A DNA stretch of 64,000 nt from Gemmatales bacterium (GCA_026004675.1 BPJP01000003.1:434001-498000), one strand, 5' to 3'; positions 34,517-44,155 are shown, counted from the first letter of the stretch. Program-made: numbers and translations. The notes: generated by a model from the sequence alone, not told the origin.

Positions 34517-34870
34517 CCGTGGCCGCCCGTGCTGCACCACCTGCATGGCCTCCCCCTCACCCCGGCCCTGTCCCGCAGGGAGAGGGATGGCGGAACCTGT
34601 TGGCCGTGACGCGATCCCAAATATCGCTCTTCCGCACCTCGGCGCGCATCGCCTTGGAGAGCTCCGATTGGTGCCAATGCCCCTGAATCACTCGCCAAAA
34701 AACGATCGTGCCTACTATACCATACCATTGAAAACAGCCCGTAGCCAGGAACGCAAGACGCTCCCGTTTTCGTCAAAAATTTCTAAAATCCGATATTTGC
34801 TCTTGACAATCCCGAAATATCCTGCGACCCTATGCTTGCCTTATTTACCCAGACCAAGGAGGGTCCAAGC
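34517..34870. other. Intergenic region upstream of a small gene
   Basis: About 350 bp without a gene. Shortly after the MITE end there is a C-rich CCTCCCCCTCACCCC stretch and an imperfect GTCCCGCAGGGAGAGGG hairpin. Towards the downstream gene are AT-rich stretches and a TTGACA at about 34806; a well-spaced -10 box could not be confirmed. Confidence 0.5.
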
Positions 34871-35143
34871 ATGTTTTATCACACCGAGGCGAAGCCGCAG
34901 GGTTGGCGGGCTGTTGCTGTTTTCGACGATCGGCCAGACGCACTTCTCTATCTCGGACGTTCTTCCACGCAGGTACGTGCCGGCTATCAGGAAGCTTTCT
35001 TCGAGGTCCTCGACGAAGAAGAACGCGAACATGTACGCAACATTTCGCTCCAGCGCTGGCATGGCGCCCCCGACGCCGGGAAATGGATGCATCTGACCAA
35101 TCTCAACGTGCCGGCTCCCGTACGCCTCGCACGCAGTGCATGA
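34871..35143 (+). CDS. Small hypothetical protein
   Basis: 90 residues from an ATG with a strong AAGGAGGG site; the in-frame ATG 39 bases earlier lacks one. Sequence MFYHTEAKPQGWRAVAVFDDRPDALLYLGRSSTQVRAGYQEAFFEVLDEEEREHVRNISLQRWHGAPD suggests a small alpha/beta protein. No signal peptide or membrane segment. It is followed by an intrinsic terminator, so it is its own transcription unit. Function unknown. Confidence 0.7.
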   Translation: MFYHTEAKPQGWRAVAVFDDRPDALLYLGRSSTQVRAGYQEAFFEVLDEEEREHVRNISLQRWHGAPDAGKWMHLTNLNVPAPVRLARSA

Positions 35144-35185
35144 CAAACGCAAATTCTCCAGACACATTCCGACCCACGCGACATC

Positions 35186-35220
35186 GACCCGCAGGCCTTT
35201 ACTGCGGGTCTTCTTTTGTT
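35186..35220 (+). terminator. Intrinsic terminator of the 90-residue gene
   Basis: A nine-base stem GACCCGCAG/CTGCGGGTC with a seven-base loop is followed by TTCTTTTGTT on the plus strand. Confidence 0.85.
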
Positions 35221-35850
35221 GGTGCGTCCGGCATGGTTTTGCTCGCTACGCCGTCCTGGACCGCCGTCCTGCGTCTTGCCGATATGCAGACGTCAATCGA
35301 CCTAACGAACGGACAGCTAGTGGGTTGCGTCGACGATAGCAGGAACGCTTTCCCCAACCGGACTGGATTGGCCGTGCCGTTTCGAGTCGCTTCGCTTGTG
35401 TAGGAATTCTTCCCATAGCCTGTAAGAAAGTTGATTTCTTTGATGGTTTATATAGTCTTTCCTATCTTATCTAGCTTTACTAGTCATCCGTCAACTGACC
35501 GGTTTTGGCGGGAAAATGGTATCGGTCATTTTCCTACAAAAATGTAGGAGCGAGATCGTCCTGCGTGCAGGGAGCGAGCGTCACGGCGTTAGCGTGACGA
35601 GCCGACCGTCAGCGAAAGGTGAAACGGAGAGGGGACGCGGAGAACGATGCGGCACCGTCACCAAACGGTGATTTCGACCAGGTGCGAGGCAGACAAAGAG
35701 GAGGGACCGTCGACTGACGGCGGATTCGGTTTAGAAAAGGGGATGGCTGAGCGTGATCGAGAGGCAGCCGTTTTTTTGCTTCGGCAACTGGAAACGGATA
35801 CGGTGAGCCGGTAAGTTGGCAAGAGAGTATTCAGAGAAAGCGAGCAGCCT
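35221..35850. other. Intergenic region with degenerate repeat
   Basis: About 630 bp with no gene. Around 35,570-35,735 lies a degenerate version of the 54-bp repeat (GCGTCACGGCGTTAGCGTGACG hairpin, ACCGTCACCAAACGGTGA, ACCGTCGACTGACGGCGG). Nearer 35,540 is a short CCTACA/TGTAGG hairpin in an AT-rich stretch. The end of this region should hold the kinase promoter; no clear boxes are seen. Confidence 0.55.
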
Positions 35851-38361
35851 ATGTCCGACCTGAGCCGATGCCCCGACGTGCAGTCATTGATGCGTTTGGT
35901 GTTCGGGCAGTCGAATGCGGATGAGACGGAATCGATCAGCCGACATGTTGCTGACTGTGAAAGCTGCGTTCAGACATTGCAGAAGATCGGGGGCGAATCG
36001 CTCGTTCGGCATTTGGAGACGCAATGCGACAAGATCGAGAGCAGGACGACCAAGGAGATTCTGCGTGGTCTGGTGAAGAGGCTTCAATCGAGGTCGATGA
36101 ATTTGAACGAAACGACGACGGCGGCTTTTCGAGTGGAGAGCAGCAAGAGCGAGTCGAGTTTGCCGACGGGTTTTCCCACGGGGTTCTTGTCGGCACCGCA
36201 GTCGGCGGACGAGATCGGCTGGTTGAATCACTATCGGGTGTTGCGTTTGCTTGGCGCCGGCGGCATGGGGATGGTGTTCGAGGCGGAGGATACGAGGCTC
36301 GAGCGTCGAGTGGCGATGAAGGTGATGCAGCCTGAGCTGATAGCCAACGATGCAGCCCGGCAACGTTTTTTGCGTGAAGCCCGAGGGATGGCGGCGATCA
36401 AGCATTTCAGGATCACGACCATTTATGAAGTCGGTCTTCATCAGGACGTGCCGTATCTGGTCATGGAATTTCTGGAAGGGGAGCCCCTTGAGGATTATCT
36501 GGAACGAGAGCAAAGGCTGGATGTGGCGGAGGTGTTGCGGATTGGGCGTGAAATCGCGGAGGGGTTGGCGGCCGCCCACGACCACGGGCTGATCCATCGC
36601 GACATCAAGCCGGCCAATATCTGGTTGGAAAAACCCAACCGGAGCGTGAAGATTCTCGACTTCGGGCTGGCTCGACCGATGGATGCCAAGGGCAAGGGCT
36701 TGACGGCCAGCGGCGTGGTCATGGGTACGCCCAATTATATGGCTCCTGAACAAGCACGCGGCCTGGAGGTGGACGCGCGCTGCGATCTGTTCAGCCTGGG
36801 GTGCGTCCTCTATCAGATGGTTGCCGGGGAATTGCCCTTCGATGGGCCGAGCGTCATGGCGATCTTGACGGCTTTGGCGACGGAGCCACCGAAGTCGCTA
36901 CGGCATCTTGACCATTGGCCCGCGCCGTTGATCGATCTGATCGAGCAGTTGCTGGCGAAAAACCCGGAGGACAGGCCGAGATCGGCACAAGCCGTCGTCG
37001 AAGCGTTGCGGGCTATCGAGGAGGGGCAGCAACCGGTCCTGGTTCGGAAAAGGAAGACGCTTTCGCGGCGCGCGTGGCTTGGCCTTGCCGCTGGCGCTGG
37101 GATCGCCGCAGTCGTGGGCATTCGGTATGCCACGAAGCCTGGTCGGAAACCGTCGATTCCCGCGCCGCCTCCTGCCGGCGATCCGATCAAGGTTGGCATC
37201 CTGCATTCATCGAGCGGGCCGATGCGATCCAGCGAGGAAGTCGTCATCGACGCCACCCGCTTTGCCATCGGCGAAATCAACGAAGCGGGGGGCGTTCTCG
37301 GCCGCCGCGTCCAAGCCGTTTATCGCGACGGTGCATCGGATGAAGACGTTTTCCGCAAGATGGCAGTCGAGTTGATCGACAAAGAGAAAGTGTGCACGAT
37401 CTTCGGTTGCTGGACATCGGCCAGCAGAAAAGCGGTCAAGGACATTGTCGAGGAACATAACCATCTGCTCATCTATCCAGTCCAATACGAAGGATTAGAG
37501 CAATCCCAAAATATCGTCTATACTGGTGCCTGTCCGAACCAACAAATCATTCCAGCGGTCAAGTATTGTTATTCTTTTTTGAAAAAGCGGCGGTTCTTCC
37601 TCGTCGGCTCGGATTATATTTTTCCGCATACAGCCAACGAGATTATCAAATGCGAGTTGGGCGACCTTGGTGGGGAAGTCGTCGGTGAAGAGTATCTGCT
37701 TTTAGACGCCGTCGATGTCGGGGAGACGGTGAAGAAAATCGTGGCGGCTCAGCCCGATGTGATTCTCAATTCGATAAACGGCAATACCAACAGCGTCTTT
37801 TTCCCCGCATTGCGGCGGGCCGGCATCCATCCGGAGAAAGTGCCGACCGTTTCTTTCAGCATTGCGGAACAGGAAATTCGGAACTTGCCGATCAAGGACA
37901 TGGTCGGGGATTACGCTGCCTGGAATTATTTTCAGAGCATTGGCTCTGAGGAAAACAAGTCGTTCGTCGAGCGGTTCTTGCAGAAAAAGCCACAAGGGGT
38001 CGTGACGGACCCGATGGAGGCGGCGTACATCGGCGTGAAGCTATGGGCTCAAGCCGTCGAAAAGGCACAAAGCGATCGAGCCAGCGACATTCGCACAGCC
38101 ATCAAAGGGCAAAAGCTCGAGGCGCCGGAAGGCGAAGTCTGGATCGATCCCCAGACGCAACATACTTGGAAGACGTTTCGGCTTGGGCAGATTCGCGAAG
38201 ATGGCCAGTTTCAAATCGTGTTCGCATCGCCAGAGCCGATGCAGCCCGATCCGTTTCTTACCGAAGAAAAGTGGCGCAGCCGAACCGAATGGCAAGTCTT
38301 CCTTGGCAAGCTCTATGTCAAATGGGGCAATCGCTGGTCGAATGTCGGCGCCAAAGAATAG
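35851..38361 (+). CDS. Ser/Thr kinase fused to an amide/urea-type substrate-binding domain
   Basis: 836 residues. Residues 32-39 form a HVADCESC zinc knuckle like anti-sigma domains. Residues ~128-390 are a kinase: LGAGGMG at 134-140, VAMKV (Lys157), HRDIKPAN at 249-256, DFGLARP at 270-276, MAPEQARG. Then one membrane helix at ~410-430. Residues ~445-830 are a periplasmic-binding domain of the UrtA/AmiC type (VGILHSSSGPMRSSEE, INEAGGVLGRRV, FGCWTSASRKAV, YPVQYEGLEQSQNIVYTGACPNQQIIPAVKYC, SFSIAEQEIR, DPMEAAYIGVKLWAQAVE). The extracytoplasmic ligand sensor would control the cytoplasmic kinase. Ligand urea or a short amide is inferred from the family. No sensor-partner gene is adjacent. Confidence 0.85.
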   Translation: MSDLSRCPDVQSLMRLVFGQSNADETESISRHVADCESCVQTLQKIGGESLVRHLETQCDKIESRTTKEILRGLVKRLQSRSMNLNETTTAAFRVESSKSESSLPTGFPTGFLSAPQSADEIGWLNHYRVLRLLGAGGMGMVFEAEDTRLERRVAMKVMQPELIANDAARQRFLREARGMAAIKHFRITTIYEVGLHQDVPYLVMEFLEGEPLEDYLEREQRLDVAEVLRIGREIAEGLAAAHDHGLIHRDIKPANIWLEKPNRSVKILDFGLARPMDAKGKGLTASGVVMGTPNYMAPEQARGLEVDARCDLFSLGCVLYQMVAGELPFDGPSVMAILTALATEPPKSLRHLDHWPAPLIDLIEQLLAKNPEDRPRSAQAVVEALRAIEEGQQPVLVRKRKTLSRRAWLGLAAGAGIAAVVGIRYATKPGRKPSIPAPPPAGDPIKVGILHSSSGPMRSSEEVVIDATRFAIGEINEAGGVLGRRVQAVYRDGASDEDVFRKMAVELIDKEKVCTIFGCWTSASRKAVKDIVEEHNHLLIYPVQYEGLEQSQNIVYTGACPNQQIIPAVKYCYSFLKKRRFFLVGSDYIFPHTANEIIKCELGDLGGEVVGEEYLLLDAVDVGETVKKIVAAQPDVILNSINGNTNSVFFPALRRAGIHPEKVPTVSFSIAEQEIRNLPIKDMVGDYAAWNYFQSIGSEENKSFVERFLQKKPQGVVTDPMEAAYIGVKLWAQAVEKAQSDRASDIRTAIKGQKLEAPEGEVWIDPQTQHTWKTFRLGQIREDGQFQIVFASPEPMQPDPFLTEEKWRSRTEWQVFLGKLYVKWGNRWSNVGAKE

Positions 38362-38372
38362 CACGGCTGGCG

Positions 38373-39480
38373 TCAATCCGTTTGCAGGTTCTCGACGCTT
38401 GCTTCTGGGCTGTAGGGAGCGAGGATGGGCGCCAGCCAGTCGATGATGTTGGGTAAGAAGCGGATGGCCGTATCGAGGTTGTGCCGGCCATTCGGGATGA
38501 AATCGACGCGAACAGGCAAATGGTGTTCTCGGGCGACGTAGAGGAAGCTTTCGACCTGGGCATCGATATTGAATTCGTCTTTGCCGCCGTAGCCAATATA
38601 CAGGTTGTGTGTGTCCGGGCCGATGCCAAGGCGAGAAATCATCTCCGTCGGGTTCTCCAGGCTCATCAGGTAGATCGTGGCCGGATCGTTGCGATCGTAC
38701 AAAGGATCGATCAATCTCTTGAGGCGAACGAAGACGATGCCGTAAAACCGGCCAATGACCTCTCGGCCATTGCGGACAGACATACGCCAGCCCCAGCAAC
38801 AAGGATCGAAGTTCGCCATATATCGGCAATGGCAATCGACCCATCGCAGGTTCAAGGGGGGAAAGATGCCGACCGCTGTTTTGAAACGGTCGGGATGTTT
38901 GAAGGATTGGTTGAAAGAAGCAAAGCCCCCCATCGACATCCCGGCGAGGACGTGTGCTTCCGGGGCAGGGTGGATCGGGGTAATGGCTGATGAGGAAATT
39001 CCATACGTCGTGGATCAGGTAATCCTCGAATGCCCCGGCTTTCGAATTGAGGAAGAAGCTGTTGCCGACCAACAAGCCAACGCGGTTGTTGATCGTGCCA
39101 TCCGGAGCAGCGATGATCAGCGGAGGCAAACGTCCGTCGGCGATCGCCTGGTCGAACGGCTGCACGAAAGTCGACAAGAAGGCTCTTTCGTCCTGGATGA
39201 AACCGTGCAGCCAAATCAATAGTGGATAGCGCCGGCAGGGATCGAAACCGGGTGGCAGGTACACGTAGAGGTCGCGTTTCTGGCAAAGGGCTTCAGACCA
39301 GATTCGTCGATCCGCACCATGGTTGGCCGTATGATCGATGATGACCCCGTATAATTTCCGATTGACGCGTTCGAAGCGAAAGCGGCGGAGGGGACCGGCC
39401 TCTACAGTTTCAACACACGGAAAAAGGGCCATGACGAGTCCCGGCAATATCGCCAGCTTCCAAAAGTGCGATCGATTCAT
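38373..39480 (-). pseudogene. Frameshifted secreted esterase (PF00756-like)
   Basis: It begins MNRSHFWKLAILPGLVMALFPCVETVEAG (signal peptide), then RDLYVYLPPGFDPCRRYPLLIWLHGFIQDERAF. After FLISHYP the frame leads into a meaningless Arg/Pro-rich extension. A one-base shift near 38970-38990 (in a CCCC run) restores IHPAPEAHVLAGMSMGGFASFNQ, with the GxSxG nucleophile elbow (GMSMG), and DGWRHNLDTAI-type end (PNGRHNLDTAIRF) carrying the catalytic His. The complete protein would be ~367 residues. Either a real frameshift or a base-call error. Confidence 0.75.
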
Positions 39481-39852
39481 GATTCGTTGGGGTCTCGCCT
39501 GGTGTGGGAATAGGGTCTTGTTATCTATGGTTCGGCAGAAATCGTCAGGTTACTGAGTGAAGTGGCTCACTTTTTCGTCCCCAAAGGGTTGCGTCAGCGG
39601 GGAAACTCGATTTGTACCGAATTTGTCTGGGCAAACACACTGGAAAGCGAGCGGATTCTAACGGCGCGACCATGCCGTCTTCGCCGTTTTGCGAATAGCC
39701 GCCCAGAGCATAGGCGATCAGTCGTTTGGGTTGCTTTCTTCAGTGTAGCCGATTTGCCGCCTCGAAACGCAAAGAAAGGCCAACGATTTGTGCCCGGTCC
39801 GTTCACGTAGTAAGGTACTATAGGCCAGCATCCCGGAAATGGCGGACGAAAG
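39481..39852. other. Intergenic region
   Basis: Roughly 370 bp between the divergent esterase and PilZ genes. Short open frames are not convincing. Nothing beyond the expected divergent promoter space was recognised. Confidence 0.5.
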
Positions 39853-40212
39853 ATGCATGAAAAATCGACAGGAACGGGTGAAAGACGAAGGCACGTTCGC
39901 CACGCCCGGCTTTTGGATGCCAGCTGGGGCGGAGAACCTCAAGATGCGGGGTATTTCGTCCGCGTTCTCGATATTTCGCGTGGTGGCGTGAAGCTCCACT
40001 TGGGGGCAGCCCTTGAACCAGGCACCCTGATTGCGATCAAGATCTACAACGATCGAGGGGATGCGGTGGCGATCGACGCCCGTGTTGTCCATGTGCGCGA
40101 ACAAGACAACGGCACGTGGATTTGCGGTGCCGCTTTCATTTCGCCGCTCAGCCAGGAAGACCTCGATTTGCTGTTGATGGAAGGCGAAAACGAACCGCCT
40201 CAAGGGCATTAG
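39853..40212 (+). CDS. PilZ-domain protein
   Basis: 119 residues, one PilZ domain. RRRHVRHARLLDASW supplies the RxxxR c-di-GMP motif, LDISRGGVKLHLG the DxSxxG motif, and WICGAAFISPL closes the barrel. It probably senses cyclic di-GMP through a stand-alone domain; downstream target unknown. Convergent with a DUF1501 gene and separated by a hairpin. Start ATG, no strong ribosome site. Confidence 0.85.
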   Translation: MHEKSTGTGERRRHVRHARLLDASWGGEPQDAGYFVRVLDISRGGVKLHLGAALEPGTLIAIKIYNDRGDAVAIDARVVHVREQDNGTWICGAAFISPLSQEDLDLLLMEGENEPPQGH

Positions 40213-40246
40213 AAGAAAGGGCGGCGAGGATTCCACCCAGCCGCCC
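40211..40246 (-). terminator. Terminator between PilZ and DUF1501 genes
   Basis: A seven-base stem GGGCGGC/GCCGCCC with a 14-base loop, followed on the minus strand by TTTCTTCT. It fits the end of the DUF1501 transcript and may be bidirectional. Confidence 0.6.
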
Positions 40247-40272
40247 GGTTCTTGGATGCCGATCCGTTTTCA

Positions 40273-41670
40273 TCACGCGAAAACGCCGGTGATAGGTTCG
40301 GTTTCGGCCAGTTTGGCGACTGCTCCGACACCCGGCGTGACGCGCAGCACTCCAACGTCGAAGACGGTGTGCAAAATAGTCGAGATCAGGTGTTTGGGGC
40401 CGAAGGGATCGGTCGCAGGTTCGCCGCCATCGGACCGCGACTGGCCAATGACTTTGCCCGCCTGGGTGCCTCCGCCATAAAGCAAAAGCGGAGCGAGTCG
40501 GGCCCAGTGATCGCGGCCGCCGCGACTGTTGATCTTGGGAGTGCGGCCCATCTCGCCTGTGCAAACCAGCAGGATTCTGTCTTGCAGGCCACGCGCTTCG
40601 ACATCGCGAATGAAAGCGGCGACGGCATGATCGAAGGAGCGCCCGACCGCTTCCATTCCATCTTTGATGTTCAGGTTATTGGAGTCGGCATGCATGTCCC
40701 AGACGCCATCGTAACCGGCATGAATCGTGATAAAGCCGCAGCCTGCTTCGCACAAGCGCCGAGCCAAAAGGAGCAATTTGCCGAGCGATTTGGCGTGCCC
40801 GGTGTAATAGCCTCGCTTGCCTCGTGCCACCTTGCTCCAGTTGTGTTTCTGGGCGAAGCGAGACGTATCGTATTGGGCGACGACGGCTGGATCCTCCTTG
40901 GACAAGTCGAGAGCATCCGCGACGCCGCCACTCAAAAGCAATTGGTACGCCTGGCGCTGGACTTCGTCGAAGGAGTCGAACTGTCCGGTGTTGTCGAGAG
41001 CGCGATTGATCTTGTCGAGCTGGCGAAGAAGGGTCCGGCGATCTTCGAAGCGGTCGCGCGGCAACCTCAACGTCATGTTTTTCTGCAGTTGGCCGCCAGC
41101 TCCGGGGATAAACGGCGAATAGGCCGTGCTGAATTTGCCGGTCGCAGCGATGTTGCCTCTGGCCCGACCTTGGGCGATCTTGCTGTCCACGGCTTGCGGG
41201 AACAAGACCATGTTATTCGGCATGCCGTTGGCTTTCGTCGCACCGGCCACTCGGGAATAGAGACAGCCGATATTCGCTTCCAGCGTATCCTCGCTGACAA
41301 TGGGCGTGATGTTATGCCCTGCGTTGTTTGTCTGGAATGATCGGACAATGGTCGTCTTGTGCGCCAGCGATGCCAATTGCTCCATCGTATCGCCGTAGAG
41401 AACTCCTGGCAGCGTCGTTTTCACGGTGCCGGTAACGGTGCGAACCGCCTCGGGAGCGTTCGGTTTTGGGTCGAAGGTCTCGAACTGACTGGGTCCTCCC
41501 TGTTGGAAAAGAAAAATCACGGATTTTCCGGTCAGCAGGCCGCTTGATTCCTCAGCCGCGGCACGTGCGCTTAGCAGCGAAGAGAGCGACAGCCCGCCCA
41601 AGCCGAGAGCGCCGATGGTCAAAAACTGCCGACGACTGATGGGGGAAGAACCGTCGTAGAAGGTTAGCAT
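40273..41670 (-). CDS. Second DUF1501 protein with Tat-like leader
   Basis: 465 residues from MLTFYDGSSPISRRQFLTIGALGLGGLSLSSLLSARAAA, with an AAAGGAAAAA site; SRRQFL plus hydrophobic stretch is a twin-arginine signal. Body: SVIFLFQQGGPSQFETFDPKPNAPE, TGEMGRTPKINSRGGRDHWARLAPLLLYGGGTQAGKVIGQSR, the DUF1501 pattern. It has no DUF1549 neighbour, unlike the first DUF1501 gene. Function unknown; exported. Confidence 0.9.
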   Translation of the reverse strand: MLTFYDGSSPISRRQFLTIGALGLGGLSLSSLLSARAAAEESSGLLTGKSVIFLFQQGGPSQFETFDPKPNAPEAVRTVTGTVKTTLPGVLYGDTMEQLASLAHKTTIVRSFQTNNAGHNITPIVSEDTLEANIGCLYSRVAGATKANGMPNNMVLFPQAVDSKIAQGRARGNIAATGKFSTAYSPFIPGAGGQLQKNMTLRLPRDRFEDRRTLLRQLDKINRALDNTGQFDSFDEVQRQAYQLLLSGGVADALDLSKEDPAVVAQYDTSRFAQKHNWSKVARGKRGYYTGHAKSLGKLLLLARRLCEAGCGFITIHAGYDGVWDMHADSNNLNIKDGMEAVGRSFDHAVAAFIRDVEARGLQDRILLVCTGEMGRTPKINSRGGRDHWARLAPLLLYGGGTQAGKVIGQSRSDGGEPATDPFGPKHLISTILHTVFDVGVLRVTPGVGAVAKLAETEPITGVFA

Positions 41671-41846
41671 GGCTTTTTCCTTTCTGGTCCAAGCCGGTGG
41701 GAAACAGCAGGTGGGACAGGGAAACAATTTCCCCGGGCATTAGTCGATTAGAGAGCGAAAAAAGTTCCCCGTCCAGCGATTTTTTGCGAAACCGGCGAAC
41801 CGAACCGATCGACGAACCGCTTCATCTGCCGTCGGTGTCGTTCGGA

Positions 41847-42611
41847 TTACGAATGACTTTCGCCTTTCCGTTTAAGCGGGCGGCGGAGCAGTTCGGCCAC
41901 GACTTCGACGGTGCGCTTGATGGCGGCGTCGAGGAACCTCTTGCCTTTGTCTGCGTCGGCTTTTTCCGGATAGCCCATGCAGCCATGATCGGTCCGCTGC
42001 TTGAAGTCCTCGCAGAGATACAAGCCACGCAATACGTCGTTGTCTTCGGGAGGGTCGTCTTGAATTTGATCTCGACGGACCAGATCGGGCCGCAACGCCA
42101 TGACCATGGACGTTTCAAATTCGCAGGCGTGCCCCATAACCTGCCTTCTGCCTTCCGCGAGTTCGGCAAGCTCTTTCTCCGCCAATTCCCAATACGAAGC
42201 GCCGGCAAGAACACGATCGGGATAGAGAGGCTGCAATTTTCGCAGGGCTGCATGAAACGTGTCGATGTTGCCGCCGTGGCCGTTCAAAAACATGATCCGC
42301 TGAAACCCACTGTCCAGAAGCGGCGCGACCAGAGCACAGAGAACTTCGATGTGCTTATCGACGTCGAGCGAAAGCGTGCCGCCCCAGGGGAGATGGTGAT
42401 GGCTGGCGCCCAGCCAAAAGGTGGGGAGCAGCAAGACCTGGTCCGGCATTTCCCGCTCCGTCCCTTCAGCGACGGCAGTCACAAGAATCGTGTCGGTAAA
42501 GGTAGGCAGGTGTTGGCTATGTTGTTCGCAGGCGGCGATCGGCACCAACACCACGGTGCGGTCGCGAGGCACCTGGCCGATTTCCGGTGCCGTCATTTCA
42601 TGAAACTTCAT
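41847..42611 (-). CDS. Creatininase-family amidohydrolase
   Basis: 254 residues from MKFHEMTAPEIGQVPRDRT (an ATG six codons earlier is possible). Creatininase-like zinc site: EQHSQHLPTFTDT (usual EQHGPHLPxxTD), LNGHGGNIDTFHAALR, GHACEFETSMVMAL (HxGE-type second ligand block). Members hydrolyse cyclic or linear amides such as creatinine or formamidopyrimidine intermediates. It lies between the DUF1501 gene and a TIM-barrel isomerase on the same strand, gap about 30 bases, so the two could share a catabolic operon. Substrate not predictable. Confidence 0.8.
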   Translation of the reverse strand: MKFHEMTAPEIGQVPRDRTVVLVPIAACEQHSQHLPTFTDTILVTAVAEGTEREMPDQVLLLPTFWLGASHHHLPWGGTLSLDVDKHIEVLCALVAPLLDSGFQRIMFLNGHGGNIDTFHAALRKLQPLYPDRVLAGASYWELAEKELAELAEGRRQVMGHACEFETSMVMALRPDLVRRDQIQDDPPEDNDVLRGLYLCEDFKQRTDHGCMGYPEKADADKGKRFLDAAIKRTVEVVAELLRRPLKRKGESHS

Positions 42612-42642
42612 GCGAATGCCTCCGGACATCGACCGCCCAGGG

Positions 42643-43638
42643 TCACCGTTTTCGCCCCAGCATGCGGTCGAGCGAATCGGAAGTCTGGTAGATCAAGGCT
42701 TCAGGATAATGCTGATACGGGTGGAAGTACTCAAAGGTAACATAGCCGCGATAACCGACCGAATCGAGAGCTTCCATGACGGCGGGCCAATTGGTCGTGC
42801 CATCCAACAGCGGGCGGAACGATTCGAGCGAGTGGTCCGTTCCTTTTTTGGTGAATTCTTTAAGGTGGGTATTCTGGATTCGCTTTCCCAGGATAGGTAT
42901 CCAGTGCTCGGGAAATTGGAACAGCATGATGTTGCCGGTGTCGAAATGAACGCGGACGCGGTCGCTTTTGAAGCTGTCGACGAAATCGTTCATTTCTTCG
43001 GGTGACATCAGGAAACCGTTGAAGAAGATGTTTTCGATGTTGATGTACACGTCGAGTTTTTCGGCGAGCGGGATCATCTTGGCGACCGCAGCCTTGGCTC
43101 GCCGATCGCAGATATCGCTGCGGACTGGTTCGTAGTCGGTGCGCCAGGGGATGTGAACGGCGCCGGGGACGACGAGAACGTTCTGCGTGCCGAGATCGTG
43201 AGCCGCCTGGAGCATTTTTTTCCCGAGTTCGAGGCCTCGCTCGGCCTTCGCCCGGTTGTTGCTGGTCAACGGGTATGGCCAGTAGAGGAACGAGCAGATG
43301 CCGCTGATGGCGATGCCGATCTTTTCGGCGGTTCGGCGGATGGCTGCGTATTCTTTGGTGCCCGATTTCGGCGAAAGGTCGTTTTCCAGATCGTAGTTGA
43401 GTTCGATGCCGTCGAAGCCCGCGTCTTTGGCGAGTTGCAGGCATTCGGTCAAGGTCATGCGATCGGGATAGGGGAAAGCCCAGAGATTGATGGATTTTTT
43501 GAACGGATACGTTTTGGGTGAACGGCGCCGGCTGTCAGGTTTTTCTTGGGCTTGAGCTTGTGCCGCGAACAAGGAAGCAGCACCTCCCGCCGCCACTGTC
43601 ACGGCTTCGCGCCGTGTCATACCTCGTTTGTTGCGCAT
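42643..43638 (-). CDS. Exported sugar phosphate isomerase/epimerase-type TIM barrel
   Basis: 331 residues from MRNKRGMTRREAVTVAAGGAASLFAAQAQA, a Tat-like leader with GAGGAA upstream. Xylose-isomerase-like barrel (PF01261): DAGFDGIELNYDLEND, VLVVPGAVHIPW, VYINIENIFFNGFLMSPEEM, RVHFDTGNIMLFQFPEHWI, HLKEFTKKGTDHS and GYVTFEYF, with E, H, D ligands in FEYFHP. Typical planctomycete exported homologues act on unknown sugars. It precedes the creatininase gene. Confidence 0.85.
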   Translation of the reverse strand: MRNKRGMTRREAVTVAAGGAASLFAAQAQAQEKPDSRRRSPKTYPFKKSINLWAFPYPDRMTLTECLQLAKDAGFDGIELNYDLENDLSPKSGTKEYAAIRRTAEKIGIAISGICSFLYWPYPLTSNNRAKAERGLELGKKMLQAAHDLGTQNVLVVPGAVHIPWRTDYEPVRSDICDRRAKAAVAKMIPLAEKLDVYINIENIFFNGFLMSPEEMNDFVDSFKSDRVRVHFDTGNIMLFQFPEHWIPILGKRIQNTHLKEFTKKGTDHSLESFRPLLDGTTNWPAVMEALDSVGYRGYVTFEYFHPYQHYPEALIYQTSDSLDRMLGRKR

Positions 43639-43756
43639 CGGTCGATTCCTCATCAAATTCGGCATCCGCTGGAGAGCTTCGCTCAGGCGACGCCGCGACT
43701 CATTGCAGACGATGCCCGCAATCGAGCTAGCACGCAGGAACCGTCTGGATGCGGCA

Positions 43757-44155
43757 TTAGCCTTCTGTTTTTTCCGCTTGATCTTTTTTCTGATTCAGTC
43801 CCCGCTCGACCGCTTCGAGCAGTTTTTCCATGGCGAAAGGCTTGCGAATGTATTCGACAACGCCGAGGTATTCGGCATAGGCTTTGTGTCGGCTGCCTTC
43901 GTTGGCGGTGATCATGATAATGGGAGGGGCCTCGGGTTTGCCGCGAAAATGCTCCAGCACGGGATAGCCCCCCATCCTTGGCATCATCATGTCGAGGATG
44001 ACAAGGTCCGGGCTGTGCTGATAGATCATTTGCTTTCCTTGCTGCCCATCCCGCGCTTGATAGACGCGAAATCCCTGCCGTTCCAATACAGCACGCAAAC
44101 CATCGCTCAATTCGTAGTCGTCATCGATGATCAAAATCGTCTTGCCGTTCGCCAT
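43757..44155 (-). CDS. Standalone response regulator receiver
   Basis: 132 residues from MANGKTILIIDDDYELSDGL. CheY-like receiver: acidic pocket DDD, phosphoacceptor in LVILDMMMPRMGG, Thr in MITANEG, Lys in IRKPFAMEKLLEAV. No output domain, and no histidine kinase nearby, so it works with a partner elsewhere. The end is a charged tail (NQKKDQAEKTEG). Confidence 0.9.
   Translation of the reverse strand: MANGKTILIIDDDYELSDGLRAVLERQGFRVYQARDGQQGKQMIYQHSPDLVILDMMMPRMGGYPVLEHFRGKPEAPPIIMITANEGSRHKAYAEYLGVVEYIRKPFAMEKLLEAVERGLNQKKDQAEKTEG

Noticed and set aside
30972..34550. Repeated frame MCTGLNPGYDRALNHSQS... as a small gene family
   Set aside because: It lies inside the 261-bp MITE-like element in every copy, has no ribosome site and changes length outside the element.
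38041..39480. Single 479-residue protein with an Arg/Pro-rich second half
   Set aside because: The second half is the wrong frame of the esterase; the true second half is in another frame.
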